Origin: JAAYAY01 sp963674575 | GTDB lineage: Bacteria > Planctomycetota > Planctomycetia > Pirellulales > Thermoguttaceae | Assembly: GCA_963674575.2 (NCBI GenBank) | Contig: CAXXQT010000002.1 | Coordinates: forward strand, 124,001-188,000 | Direction of reading: 5' to 3' | Length of the DNA: 64,000 nt | Part shown: in pieces, positions 1 to 8,598 of the stretch | Layout: each line of letters begins with the position of its first letter | How positions within the stretch are numbered: the stretch's first letter is position 1 | Program-made: the position numbers and the translations under genes | Notes under the pieces: model-generated | Database searches by the model: none | What the model was told of the DNA's origin: nothing | What the model saw: the letters and a program-made list of their open reading frames with translations, nothing else

Positions 1-450
1 AAACCCGATGCGGATTTCGTGGCCGTTCACGATGCAGCCCGTCCGTGCCTGTGCGATGCATGGATCGACTCCGTGTTTAATGCAGCCGAGAAATCCGGTG
101 CGGCAATTCTGGCCATTCCGGTGTCCGGAACGCTCAAACGCAGCGATGGTAAGCGGGTTGTGGAAACCGTTTCACGCACCGACGTGTGGGAAGCCCAGAC
201 GCCTCAGGTGTTTTCTCGTTCGCTGCTCGTCGAAGCGTACGAGAAGGGAGGGAGCCAACCGGCAACCGACGATGCGGAACTGGTCGAGCGTCTCGGGAAG
301 TCCGTGACCATCGTGCCCGGCTCGAGGATCAATTTGAAGATCACCACGCGCGAGGATCTTCGTCTGGCCGAGGCGTCGATGAAGGCGCTTCCCAAGCCGA
401 AGTTGTCCGGCCCCCTCAATCCCTTCGCGGATAGCGACATGTGGCGGTAG
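1..450 (+). CDS. ispD: 2-C-methyl-D-erythritol 4-phosphate cytidylyltransferase, 3' part
   Basis: This is the C-terminal part (149 residues) of a cytidylyltransferase cut by the left window edge; the reading frame is open from base 1. IspD transfers CMP from CTP to methylerythritol phosphate in the cytosolic MEP isoprenoid pathway. The visible signature is VHDAARP near the start, then TVSRTDVWEAQTPQVF and a TDDAELVE segment, which are the conserved nucleotide- and substrate-binding blocks of the family. The full-length family is about 230 residues, so roughly a third is missing upstream. A tail of about 25 residues rich in Pro and Lys follows the conserved domain. The gene is followed 91 bp later by tyrS in the same direction; no functional link between them is evident. 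A fused IspDF is ruled out because the stop comes directly after the IspD domain. Confidence 0.9.
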   Translation, partial: KPDADFVAVHDAARPCLCDAWIDSVFNAAEKSGAAILAIPVSGTLKRSDGKRVVETVSRTDVWEAQTPQVFSRSLLVEAYEKGGSQPATDDAELVERLGKSVTIVPGSRINLKITTREDLRLAEASMKALPKPKLSGPLNPFADSDMWR

Positions 451-477
451 GCTGCCACACAGGCCCGTCTTTCACGG

Positions 478-510
478 AAAACCCGTCCGATCGCGCGCGG
501 GCTTTTCTGT
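478..510 (+). terminator. possible weak terminator hairpin after ispD
   Basis: CCCG at 482-485 can pair with CGGG at 498-501, flanked by AAAA on the left and CTTTTCTGTT on the right. It lies between the ispD stop and the tyrS start. The stem is short, so this is a suggestion only. Confidence 0.3.
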
Positions 511-541
511 TCCAACCTCTTACCTGGCACTTGACGATCTC

Positions 542-1828
542 ATGCAAAACGTCTTTGAAGAGCTTACTTGGCGTCGACTGATCAACCAAACGACGGATGA
601 CGAGAACCTGTCGACGTGGCTCACCGACAAGTCGCGGACCGTGTACGCGGGATTCGATCCAACTGCCGACAGCCTCCACGTGGGCCATCTGATGGCCCTG
701 ATGATTCTCCGCCGCTTCCAGAAGGCGGGTCACCGCCCCGTTGCCTTGGTCGGTGGCGCCACCGGAATGATCGGTGATCCGAGCGGGAAGAGCCAGGAGC
801 GTAATCTGTTGTCCGTGGAGACCCTGGCGGCGAACGTGGCCGGCATGGAAAAGCAACTGCGACGCTTCCTCGACTTCGATTGCGGGGAACGCTCCGCGCT
901 GCTTGTCAACAACTACGACTGGATGGGCCGCTTTGGCTACCTGGAATTCCTGCGCGATATCGGCAAGCATTTCCCCGTCAACGTCATGCTGACGAAGGAC
1001 TCGGTAAGAAGTCGTCTCGAGCGAGATGATGCCGGGTTGAGCTATACCGAGTTCAGCTACATGCTGCTGCAGGCCTACGATTTTGTCCATCTGAACGCCG
1101 AGTTCGATTGCGAGATCCAAGTCGGCGGCAGCGATCAATGGGGCAACATCACCGCGGGGATCGATTTGGCCAGGCGGTTGCGCGGCGTGCAACTATACGG
1201 GATGACGTGCCCCCTGCTCACCAAGAGCGACGGTACGAAAATGGGCAAGACCGAGTCGGGCGCCCTCTGGCTCGATGCGGACAAGACCAGCCCCTATCAT
1301 TTCTACCAGTACTGGATCAACCTCGACGACACCGATCTCGACAAGTGCCTGCGGTTTTTCACCGACTTGCCGGAGGATGAGATTGAGGGGGTGGTTGCCG
1401 AGCATGAGGCCGCCCCGGAGAAACGAAGCGGCCAGCGAACGTTGGCTACGCAACTGACCCGCCTGGTTCACGGGGACGAGGGATTGGCCGCGGCTCGGAA
1501 GGCAACGGAGATCTTCTTTGGGGCCGAAATCGACGAATTGAACGATTCGCAGCTAGCCGCCATCTTTGCCGACGTGCCGAGCAAGGAACTGGCTCGCGAC
1601 CAACTCGGCGGCGAGGGGCTGTGGATTGTCGATGCCCTGGTCGAATCAGGACTGGCCAAGTCGAAGGGAGATGCCCGGCGAACGATCACGCAGGGCGGGG
1701 CCTACGTCAACAATCGCCGGATTGAGTCGGTTGAAACGCGTCTGACTACTGAGCATCTGGCAAGCGAGACCGTGATGGTCCTGCGCAGCGGCAAGAAGCG
1801 ATACGCCCTGCTGCGGTTTGGTGTTTGA
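542..1828 (+). CDS. tyrS: tyrosyl-tRNA synthetase
   Basis: Class I aminoacyl-tRNA synthetase that charges tRNA-Tyr in the cytosol; 428 residues, the normal bacterial size. The HIGH motif appears as HVGH at residues 46-49, the tyrosine pocket shows YAGFDPTADSLH before it and QVGGSDQWGN near residue 200, and the KMSKS loop appears as KMGKT at 233-237. The C-terminal 90 residues carry an S4-type RNA-binding domain (SKGDARRTITQGGAYVNN). The HVGH/KMGKT pair is the TyrS rather than the TyrZ-like pattern. The ATG at 542 places the HIGH motif at the usual distance from the N-terminus. It is transcribed in the same direction as ispD with a 91 bp gap, and converges on the lipoprotein gene downstream. 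Confidence 0.97.
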   Translation: MQNVFEELTWRRLINQTTDDENLSTWLTDKSRTVYAGFDPTADSLHVGHLMALMILRRFQKAGHRPVALVGGATGMIGDPSGKSQERNLLSVETLAANVAGMEKQLRRFLDFDCGERSALLVNNYDWMGRFGYLEFLRDIGKHFPVNVMLTKDSVRSRLERDDAGLSYTEFSYMLLQAYDFVHLNAEFDCEIQVGGSDQWGNITAGIDLARRLRGVQLYGMTCPLLTKSDGTKMGKTESGALWLDADKTSPYHFYQYWINLDDTDLDKCLRFFTDLPEDEIEGVVAEHEAAPEKRSGQRTLATQLTRLVHGDEGLAAARKATEIFFGAEIDELNDSQLAAIFADVPSKELARDQLGGEGLWIVDALVESGLAKSKGDARRTITQGGAYVNNRRIESVETRLTTEHLASETVMVLRSGKKRYALLRFGV

Positions 1829-1837
1829 AGCATTCGT

Positions 1838-1881
1838 GGATCGAAAAAAGAAACGGCCCCGATCTTCTGATCGAGGCCGTT
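1838..1881 (-). terminator. rho-independent terminator for the lipoprotein gene
   Basis: A 13-bp stem (1852-1864 with 1869-1881, one G-T wobble) with a TTCT loop lies between convergent genes. Read on the minus strand, the hairpin is followed by TTTCTTTTTT, a textbook U-tract, so it ends the transcript of the minus-strand lipoprotein gene. On the plus strand it lacks a U-tract but may still help to stop tyrS transcription. Confidence 0.8.
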
Positions 1882-1917
1882 CTCGTGTCGTTGCGTGAAG
1901 TCACGCGTTGGCAGGCT

Positions 1918-2325
1918 CTATTCGCCGGCGCTCTTAAGCTCGAAGTTCGCCGTGTTCTCGCCGGCAGCGACGGTGAAGGTCAAGATCGTCTCCGTGTTGT
2001 AGCAGGCCGGAATCGAGGCGGGGGCTTTCGCCTCGCCGTCCGTCTCGGCCGGGACGATCGACACCTTGTATTCGCCCACGGGAGCTCCCACTTTTCCACC
2101 GGGATAGGTGAGCTTGTAATTGCCGCTAGCGTCGGTGTAAGCGAGCGCGGTCGTTCCTTCGCCCGCGGTTGTGGGGTTAAAGCTCACTTCCAGGCTTGGG
2201 GCCGGGGCTCCGTCGAGAGTGATGGTTCCCGAGACCGTTCCCATCTGGGGTCCGCTGTCGCATCCGACCGCGAACATCATCAAAGTCAAAGCGAAACCAA
2301 GACCAAAGTACTTTGCGGTTTGCAT
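1918..2325 (-). CDS. small lipoprotein with carboxypeptidase-regulatory-like (Ig-like) fold
   Basis: 135-residue predicted lipoprotein. The N-terminus MQTAKYFGLGFALTLMMFAVGC is a signal peptide ending in a lipobox (FAVGC), so the mature protein should be lipid-anchored at Cys22. The rest (GTVSGTITLDGAPAPSLEVSF, then TDASGNYKL and GEYKVSI) matches the beta-sandwich pattern of carboxypeptidase regulatory-like domains. I chose the ATG at 2325, preceded by GAAAGAG, because an upstream in-frame start would put 21 residues before the signal peptide. It lies 141 bp downstream of a DUF1559 gene on the same strand, a pairing seen repeatedly in planctomycete genomes, and is probably co-transcribed with it. 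The function is unknown. Confidence 0.85.
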   Translation of the reverse strand: MQTAKYFGLGFALTLMMFAVGCDSGPQMGTVSGTITLDGAPAPSLEVSFNPTTAGEGTTALAYTDASGNYKLTYPGGKVGAPVGEYKVSIVPAETDGEAKAPASIPACYNTETILTFTVAAGENTANFELKSAGE

Positions 2326-2466
2326 CAATGCTCTTTCAATTAGGGGTTCAAACCAATACCGATGAATCGAGGGTGAGATAGGCGGCACGGCTTGGGCCGA
2401 CGAACCTTGGATCCGTGAAGAGTGGCCGCCTTCCGGCGGCCTCTGCCTCGGCCGCGAAGCCTCGGT

Positions 2467-3390
2467 TTACCAGGGGGAGGCGAATGTGTGGCCGTCTTTA
2501 CGCAGGCTCAAGTACTGGATCACATTCACGCGGTCCGTGGTTTCCGATAGGAAATGGACGGAACCGTCGCAAAGCAAGTAGTTGGCGCCACCGGGGTGGT
2601 AGCTCGCGCAGCCCTTGCCCATGTTTTCAGGAGACCCCGCCGCGTAGTAGTCGAAGTTGAGGACGAAGGAGTTTCTCGCCAGCGTTCGCAGCGTAGCGTC
2701 AGCGCCGTAGGAGTTGTTTCGCCCGACTCCAACCCACGTGGCGGCATGCTGATAATGGTCGCCCGCCCCCGGCTGGCCAAAGCAGCGTTCGCCGGCAGCA
2801 AACGTATTGGTGGTTCCGTCCGAGACGTCCGCGAAACGGTTCCAGCTATTGCCGTAGAAGACGCCCAGAGAATCGTTCGTTGTCGTCGGGTATCCACCGT
2901 ATCCCGCCGAGGCCACGTAGTTCGTAAGCGCTACGTCAAAATAGTCGTTGCTGCCGAAGTTGATGCTAGTGGCAAGGTCCTTGCCGGTATCCGATGGGCA
3001 ACGCAAGGCCGGGAACTTCTGCTGGAGCAACTCCTTGTCGGTGGCCGAGGCGCTGTCGGTGTAACGCTGGTAGAGCGGGATATCTCCCGAATCGAGCTGG
3101 GCATAGAACGCCTGCTGTTCCATGTAGGGCATGATCGCCACGCACCAGCCGTAGTTGCACTTCCCGCTGCCGCCTCGATAGATGAAGCCTGCGGGAAAAC
3201 ACTTATTGGCGTCATGGTAGTTGTGCAGGGCCAAACCGATCTGCTTCATGTTGTTCGTGCACTGCGAACGCCGGGCCGCTTCACGTGCCGCCTGAACAGC
3301 CGGCAACAACAGGGCGATCAGGATCCCGATGATCGCAATCACGACCAGCAATTCGACGAGCGTGAAGCCCTTCCTTCGGACAGAACTCAT
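2467..3390 (-). CDS. DUF1559 prepilin-type N-terminal cleavage protein
   Basis: 307-residue member of the large planctomycete DUF1559 family. The N-terminus MSSVRRKG|FTLVELLVVIAIIGILIALLL is a type IV prepilin motif with Gly at -1 and Glu at +5, followed by the invariant PAVQAAREAARRSQCTNN block. Near the C-terminus HPGGANYLLCDGSVHFL carries the family's H-X9-DG motif. The start at 3390 is preferred over an upstream in-frame TTG because AAGGAGA lies 7 bases before this ATG. These proteins are presumed to be exported and cleaved by prepilin peptidase, but their function is not established. It heads a likely two-gene transcript with the lipoprotein at 1918-2325 and is separate from the pilus operon further right. 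Confidence 0.93.
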   Translation of the reverse strand: MSSVRRKGFTLVELLVVIAIIGILIALLLPAVQAAREAARRSQCTNNMKQIGLALHNYHDANKCFPAGFIYRGGSGKCNYGWCVAIMPYMEQQAFYAQLDSGDIPLYQRYTDSASATDKELLQQKFPALRCPSDTGKDLATSINFGSNDYFDVALTNYVASAGYGGYPTTTNDSLGVFYGNSWNRFADVSDGTTNTFAAGERCFGQPGAGDHYQHAATWVGVGRNNSYGADATLRTLARNSFVLNFDYYAAGSPENMGKGCASYHPGGANYLLCDGSVHFLSETTDRVNVIQYLSLRKDGHTFASPW

Positions 3391-3883
3391 CTTCTTCTCC
3401 TTGCGCAAAACAAATAATGGGATAGAAACGGGAACAACAGGGGAGATAACGAACGATCAGGCCGTTGGTTGCCTTGGGGGAGGCTGGTTGGGGGGAGAGG
3501 GACGACGTTCGTCACGCAGGCATGATTTGGTCTATGAGTCCCTCAATGAAAGCAGCCCAATCTCACCCCATCATAACGTCGGCATAATAATGCAATCCAG
3601 AGGTGATTTTTGCAAAACATTGCCAATTTGCGAAGTCTGGGTTGCCCCCCGCAAGTACTGGCAACCATTTCTTGTAATGCGAAATCGCCCGTAAAACCTA
3701 GGGGTATTTCTTACCCTTGCTTTGTGGGTGCATCACGAGGCGTCGATTAATCAAACACGCTCCTTCGCTTCATCGCTACCATGAGAAATTTGCAAAGACC
3801 CTTGTGTAAATGGGTCGAATTCTGCAAAACTAGGGCCGTGGAGCTCACTCTTGGGGAGACTATTCTGACGATCGAGGGGAGTT
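3391..3883. promoter_or_regulatory. divergent intergenic region with TTTGCAAA-type candidate operators
   Basis: This 493-bp gap between the divergent DUF1559 and XylR-type genes holds no convincing gene. It contains the palindrome TTTTGCAAAA at 3608-3617, ATTTGCAAAG near 3788-3797 and CTGCAAAAC at 3822-3830. The last two are direct repeats about 32 bp apart, close to three helical turns, and flank a GACCC/GGGTC inverted pair at 3797-3801 and 3812-3816. They lie 55-95 bp before the regulator's start codon and could be its own binding sites. The link is inferred from position and symmetry only. Confidence 0.35.
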
Positions 3884-5062
3884 ATGGCCCAGCCGGAACG
3901 GATTGCTTTGGCATTTCCGCTTGGAATGCCGCATCACGAGTTGCTGATTGAGGGCGTGTTGGCCTACGCCCGGGAACATGGACGCCAGTGGTCTTTTCTG
4001 ACGGCGCCCGAGTCGATGACGCTTTCCATCCTGGATCTGAGAGGATGGCAGGGAGCCGGCATCATCGCCAAGTTGAACCTGCCGGCCGAGGCTCGGTTTG
4101 CGGCCAATCTGAAGATCCCGATTGTCAATGTGTCCGGAGCGTTGCGAAAATCGCCCGTTCCGCGAGTCACGGTCGACAATCGCAAGATCGGGCGACTTGC
4201 CGCCGAGCACCTGCTCCATGCTGGGTTCCGAAACCTGGCCTTCTACGGGGTGCGGCGAACCGGGTACTCGCACCTGCGCGAAGTCGGGTTCCGGCGACGC
4301 CTCGATGAGGCCGGATTGGACTGCGCCGTCCTCCGCGCGGCGACCACCTTCCGGACTCGCGGCAACCGCTGGTTCGATCAACACCAGGACCTGATCCAGT
4401 GGATCGGCGAGTTGGAGAAGCCGCTCGGGCTGTTCGTCGTGTCCGATTACCGCGCGCGGATGGTGATCGACGCGTGCCAACAGCACGGGCTGGGGGTGCC
4501 GGAAGATGTGGCGCTCGTGGCGGTCGACAACGAGCGGACGATCTGCGAGCACTGCGACCCCAAGCTGACGAGCATCGACCGAAACGCCTGGACGGTGGGG
4601 TATCACTCCGCCGAGGCCCTTGACCTCATGATGCGGGGAAACCAGCCGGAGAAACGGGAGATTCTCATTCCCCCGAAGGGCTTGATTGCCAGGGCGTCTT
4701 CAGACACCCTGGCGGTCGATGATCCCCGACTCCGCGAAGTGATCGCCTACATCCAGAGCCATCTCAAGGAAACCTTGAGAATCGAGGATGTCCTCGCCCA
4801 CACCGGCATGTCCCGCCGATGGCTGGAATACGCGTTTCGCGAGTATCTTGGCGAAAGTCCACACCAGTACATTGGCCGAAAGCGAGTTCTTGCCGCCAAG
4901 GAACTTTTGCAGGAAGAACCCGACCTCAAACTCCACGAAGTCGCGGCCATGACGGGGTTTGCTCGTCCCAAGCAACTGACCCACGCCTTTCAACGCTTCG
5001 AAGGCGTTTCTCCGCGAGAGTACCGCCAGGCTAACGGCGCCGGCGATCTCGCGGCGAAATAG
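3884..5062 (+). CDS. XylR-type transcriptional regulator (sugar-binding domain plus AraC HTH)
   Basis: 392-residue regulator. Residues 1-270 form a periplasmic-binding-protein/LacI-like sensor domain (VTVDNRKIGRLAAEHLL, VPEDVALVAVDNE, LTSIDRNAWTVGY), and residues about 285-385 form an AraC double helix-turn-helix (RIEDVLAHTGMSRRWLEYAF, HEVAAMTGFARPKQLTHAF). This order is that of the XylR subgroup, abundant in planctomycetes and generally controlling sugar-utilisation genes. The start ATG at 3884 follows GAGGGGAG. It stands alone on the plus strand and converges on a phosphohexomutase. Its ligand cannot be read from the sequence. The upstream gap has repeated TTTGCAAA-like sites that may be autoregulatory. 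Confidence 0.9.
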   Translation: MAQPERIALAFPLGMPHHELLIEGVLAYAREHGRQWSFLTAPESMTLSILDLRGWQGAGIIAKLNLPAEARFAANLKIPIVNVSGALRKSPVPRVTVDNRKIGRLAAEHLLHAGFRNLAFYGVRRTGYSHLREVGFRRRLDEAGLDCAVLRAATTFRTRGNRWFDQHQDLIQWIGELEKPLGLFVVSDYRARMVIDACQQHGLGVPEDVALVAVDNERTICEHCDPKLTSIDRNAWTVGYHSAEALDLMMRGNQPEKREILIPPKGLIARASSDTLAVDDPRLREVIAYIQSHLKETLRIEDVLAHTGMSRRWLEYAFREYLGESPHQYIGRKRVLAAKELLQEEPDLKLHEVAAMTGFARPKQLTHAFQRFEGVSPREYRQANGAGDLAAK

Positions 5063-5090
5063 ACGACCTCCTCATAGGCACTATGCCGTG

Positions 5091-5174
5091 CGTGGGTGGC
5101 AAGCTCAGAGCGAAGCGATGGGCGTGGTGACTGGCCGCCCACGCCCATCGCTTCGCTCTGGAACGTGCCACCCA
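5091..5174. repeat. 84-bp palindromic element (family F)
   Basis: Two arms of about 36 bp (5091-5126 and 5139-5174) are near-perfect reverse complements around a 12-bp loop; the ends read GGGTGGCA and TGCCACCC. A second copy is at 34633-34714 and a half copy near 53823-53845. It occupies the space between two convergent genes, so it may also end both transcripts. It looks like a REP/MITE-type repeat; no transposase is nearby. Confidence 0.85.
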
Positions 5175-5187
5175 TGAATAATCCGAA

Positions 5188-6531
5188 CTAAAGGGTGGCA
5201 AGAATCTCTGCGGCCTGGCGGCAGAGTTGCTCGGCCCCGGCACGATCCGGGGCCTCGGCAATCGCCCGCACGATCGGTTCTGTGTTGCTGGGACGAACGA
5301 GGAGCCACCGATCGGACCAGTCCAGCCGAAGTCCGTCCATCCGATCGGTGTCGGCATCGCGAAAACGCTCGGTAAGGGCGTCGACGGCCGATGGCACTTT
5401 CTCCGCCGGCAGGCTGATCTTCGTCTTTACAATCTCGTAGCGGGGCAACTCGTCCGCCAATTCGGCCAGAGGGAGCTTTCTCGCGGCCATGGCGGCGAGC
5501 ACCTGGGCCATCCCGACGAAACTGTCGCGCACGAGGCCGACCTTCGGGTCAATGGGGCCACCGTTGCCCTCTCCGCCGAAAACGGCACCGTTGGCCAACA
5601 TGCAGTCGACCACGTTGGCTTCGCCCACGGCCGAGCGGAAGTAGCTCACGCCGTTCTGTTTCGCAACGTCTTCCGTCATCCGGCTCGTGGCGCAATTGGC
5701 GACAATCGGCCCCTTGCGAGTGTTCAGGACGTGGCCGGCGCAGATTGCCAGCGTGTATTCCTCCCCCACATATCTCCCGCTGCCATCGAGAAGGGCCAGG
5801 CGGTCTGCGTCCGGATCCTGGCAGAATCCGGCGTCGACTCCCATGGAACGCACCTCGGGAAGGATCGGGGCGAGGTTCTCTGCTGTGGGTTCCGGCGTGT
5901 AGTCAAACTGTCCGTCCGGTGTTCCGCCGAAAACGGTGACCTTGCATCCGAGCGACTTGAGCAGACGTTCGCCGAGAAGGCTGCCTGCACCGTGGTTGGA
6001 GCAAAGGAGAACGTTGAATTGGCAATCTCGGATGGCTTCGGCGTCTACGGTGGCAAGTACTGCTTGCAGGTGGTCGGCATGGGCGTCCTCAACAGGACGA
6101 TTTTCGCCGAGTTGCTCGTGGGTCACCCAGCCGGGTTCTCCGGACCGATAGCGTTCCAGGACCGCCTGGCCCGGCCCGGCGGGGATTACCCGTCCTTCGG
6201 CCGAAAACAGTTTCAGGCCGTTGTATTGGGAGGGGTTATGGCTGGCCGAGATCTGGATCCCCCCTGCCGCGTGGGCCCTGCGGACGAGGACTCCGGTTGT
6301 CGGAGTTGCGGCGATGCCACCGTCGATCGTGGTTCTTCCCACGGCGTGCAGTCCGGCCAGGACGGCCTCGGCGACCATATTTCCTGTTGCGCGCCCGTCT
6401 CGAGTGACCACGAATGGGCCGTCCGGCGATTCGGCAGAAAAGGCGGTTACGTAGCGAATTGCCACTTCAGGGGTGAGTGTCTCGCCCACGATGCCGCGAA
6501 GTCCTGAGACGCTGATGATCAACTCGGCCAC
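5188..6531 (-). CDS. glmM: phosphoglucosamine mutase / phosphohexomutase
   Basis: 447-residue alpha-D-phosphohexomutase. The four domain signatures are all present: catalytic serine loop ISASHNP (Ser97), metal loop DPDADR (239-244), sugar loop GGEGNGG (319-325) and phosphate loop RPSNTEP (413-419). Such enzymes interconvert the 6- and 1-phosphates of a hexose or hexosamine; GlmM supplies glucosamine-1-phosphate for UDP-GlcNAc. GEGNGG is more typical of archaeal-type phosphomannomutase/phosphoglucosamine mutases than of E. coli GlmM, so substrate is less certain than fold. I chose the GTG at 6531 because GGGGGA lies 9 bases upstream and the length then fits the family; an in-frame alternative start at 6708 would add 59 residues of unrelated sequence. 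It is divergent from another phosphohexomutase gene. Confidence 0.85.
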   Translation of the reverse strand: MAELIISVSGLRGIVGETLTPEVAIRYVTAFSAESPDGPFVVTRDGRATGNMVAEAVLAGLHAVGRTTIDGGIAATPTTGVLVRRAHAAGGIQISASHNPSQYNGLKLFSAEGRVIPAGPGQAVLERYRSGEPGWVTHEQLGENRPVEDAHADHLQAVLATVDAEAIRDCQFNVLLCSNHGAGSLLGERLLKSLGCKVTVFGGTPDGQFDYTPEPTAENLAPILPEVRSMGVDAGFCQDPDADRLALLDGSGRYVGEEYTLAICAGHVLNTRKGPIVANCATSRMTEDVAKQNGVSYFRSAVGEANVVDCMLANGAVFGGEGNGGPIDPKVGLVRDSFVGMAQVLAAMAARKLPLAELADELPRYEIVKTKISLPAEKVPSAVDALTERFRDADTDRMDGLRLDWSDRWLLVRPSNTEPIVRAIAEAPDRAGAEQLCRQAAEILATL

Positions 6532-6758
6532 AATTGGTTTCCCCCGGGGATTCTGTTGTCTTGGGTCTTGCTCTCCAACCTTAGAATACAAGAGTATACC
6601 ACCCTTCTGGTATCCGTGAACGGCATCACTGCGATCCACCGACCCGGTGGGGGCCCCATTGCCATTTACTCCCGATTTGTGTGAAACTATCGAATTACTT
6701 TCGCGCAAGGCTTTGCGGCCCTAACCCAAACCAAGCGAGTCTATCCTTCGAGCGAGCA

Positions 6759-8585
6759 ATGTCCCCAGCAGAAAACGCATTCGATCGTGAAGCGGCCCTG
6801 GCCGCGGTGGAAAAGGCAGCCGGCAACCATCAGCTCTCGGCGGGGGCTGTCGAGAACCTTCACGCCTGGTTGACCGAACAGCGATACCAGAAATACGTCC
6901 CCCAGATCGTCGAACACCTCGAAGCGGGCAAGTGGAAGGAGCTCGACGACGCGTTCGTCACCGTCATTCCCTTCGGCACGGGAGGACGGCGGGGCCGGAT
7001 GTATCCGATCGGGAGCAACGTGATCAACGAGCGGACGATCGGCGAAAGTGCTCAGGGGCTGGCCGACTACGTCCTCGAAGCGACCGGAAAGGCCCAACCG
7101 GCGGCCGCCATTGCCTACGACACGCGGCATCGCTCGCGGGAGTTCGCCGAACTTTGTGCCGCCATCTTCGCCGAAGCCGGGTTCAAGGTCTGGTTTCTGG
7201 ACGGGATCCGCAGCACGCCCGAGCTGTCGTTTGCCGTCCGCTTCAAACAATGTGATTGCGGAATCATGGTCACGGCGAGCCACAATCCGCCGAGCGACAA
7301 TGCGGTCAAGGCCTATTGGTCCACGGGAGGCCAACTCCTGCCGCCCCACGACAAGCGGGTGATCGACTGCGTCATGAACGTCCAGGAGATCCCGCAGGTC
7401 GACTTCCAGAAGCACGTCGACTCGGGGGCCATCGAGATCTGCACCGAGGAGGTCGATAAGGCGTTCCACGAAGCGGTTGCCGTTCAGAGCCTCCCCGGCC
7501 CGCGGGAACTGAAGATCCTCTACTCCCCGCTGCATGGCGTGGGACGAACGGCCGTCGAGCCGGCTCTCGCGGCCGCGGGATTCACCGATGTGGAGGTCTA
7601 CGGCCCGCATGCGGAGCCAAGCGGCGATTTTCCGAATGTGCCCGGCCATGTTTCCAACCCCGAGAGGCAGGTCGTTTTCGAGGCGATGATCGAGCATGCC
7701 CAGGCGGAGGGGCACGACCTGATTCTGGCCACCGATCCCGATTGCGACCGGGTTGGCTGTGCGGTTCCGGCGTCGAGCGAGGCGGGCGCCGAGTGGGTGA
7801 CCCTGACGGGGAACCAGATTGGCGCGTTGCTCACGGACTATCTGCTGGGAGTGGCCAAGGTTTCCGGCACGCTCAGCCCGGAGCACTACGTGGTGAAGAC
7901 GCTCGTGACGACCGAGCTGATGCGGCGTATTGCGGACAGCTACGGGGTCCGGACGATTGGTGACCTGCTGGTCGGATTCAAGTGGATCGGCGGGGTGATG
8001 GAGCAGGAAGACGTGGGGAAATTCGTGCTGGGAGCGGAAGAATCGTACGGATTTCTCGTGGGTCCCCACGCCCGGGACAAGGACGCGGCCGTGGCTTCCA
8101 TGCTGCTTTCGGAACTGGCTGCCCGGCTCAAGGCGCAGGGGATGACCCTGGCGGAGAAGTTCGACGAGCTTTGCCGCCAGCACGGTTGCCACGTGGAGCG
8201 GACGGTTTCCGTGGTCATGCCGGGGGCGGAGGGGATGGAGCGGATGAAGGAGGTCATGGCCGCGTGCCGAGCGAATCCGCCGCAGCAGATGGCCGGTTTC
8301 GACGTGGCCGACGTTCGCGACTACCTGGGGGAGGCGGCGCCGACGCTCTATCAATACAACGATGCCGAAGTGCCGCTCAAGGGCGACCTGGTGATCATCT
8401 CGCTGGCGGCCGAGGGAAACTATGTGGCGGTTCGCCCTTCGGGCACGGAGCCGAAGGTCAAGTTCTACATGTTTGCGTACGCCCCGCCCGCCGAGAGCCA
8501 GGATGTGGCCGCCGCTCGAAAGGTGCTGGAAACGCGGCTGGACGCCATGGAGGCCGATCTTCGGAGATTCGCGGGGGTGGAGTGA
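6759..8585 (+). CDS. phospho-sugar mutase (PgcA-type phosphoglucomutase/phosphomannomutase)
   Basis: 608-residue long-form phosphohexomutase. It carries VTASHNP with the phosphorylated serine at Ser174, the magnesium loop DPDCDR at 326-331, the sugar loop GAEESYGF near residue 425 and the phosphate loop RPSGTEPKVKFY near the C-terminus. The EESYG form and the length of about 600 residues match PgcA-type alpha-phosphoglucomutases, which link glycolysis to glycogen and sugar-nucleotide synthesis. The ATG at 6759 is preferred over an upstream in-frame start at 6681 because conserved sequence begins soon after it. Its start is 227 bp from the divergent glmM-like start, so the two mutases may share a promoter region. 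A small Nif11-like gene follows after 13 bp. Confidence 0.9.
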   Translation: MSPAENAFDREAALAAVEKAAGNHQLSAGAVENLHAWLTEQRYQKYVPQIVEHLEAGKWKELDDAFVTVIPFGTGGRRGRMYPIGSNVINERTIGESAQGLADYVLEATGKAQPAAAIAYDTRHRSREFAELCAAIFAEAGFKVWFLDGIRSTPELSFAVRFKQCDCGIMVTASHNPPSDNAVKAYWSTGGQLLPPHDKRVIDCVMNVQEIPQVDFQKHVDSGAIEICTEEVDKAFHEAVAVQSLPGPRELKILYSPLHGVGRTAVEPALAAAGFTDVEVYGPHAEPSGDFPNVPGHVSNPERQVVFEAMIEHAQAEGHDLILATDPDCDRVGCAVPASSEAGAEWVTLTGNQIGALLTDYLLGVAKVSGTLSPEHYVVKTLVTTELMRRIADSYGVRTIGDLLVGFKWIGGVMEQEDVGKFVLGAEESYGFLVGPHARDKDAAVASMLLSELAARLKAQGMTLAEKFDELCRQHGCHVERTVSVVMPGAEGMERMKEVMAACRANPPQQMAGFDVADVRDYLGEAAPTLYQYNDAEVPLKGDLVIISLAAEGNYVAVRPSGTEPKVKFYMFAYAPPAESQDVAAARKVLETRLDAMEADLRRFAGVE

Positions 8586-8598
8586 GAGGTTGTGGACT

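Noticed and set aside
5227..6507. Long plus-strand frame opposite the phosphohexomutase gene
   Set aside because: It is the GC-rich antisense shadow of the glmM-like gene; no known domain and no coherent N-terminus.
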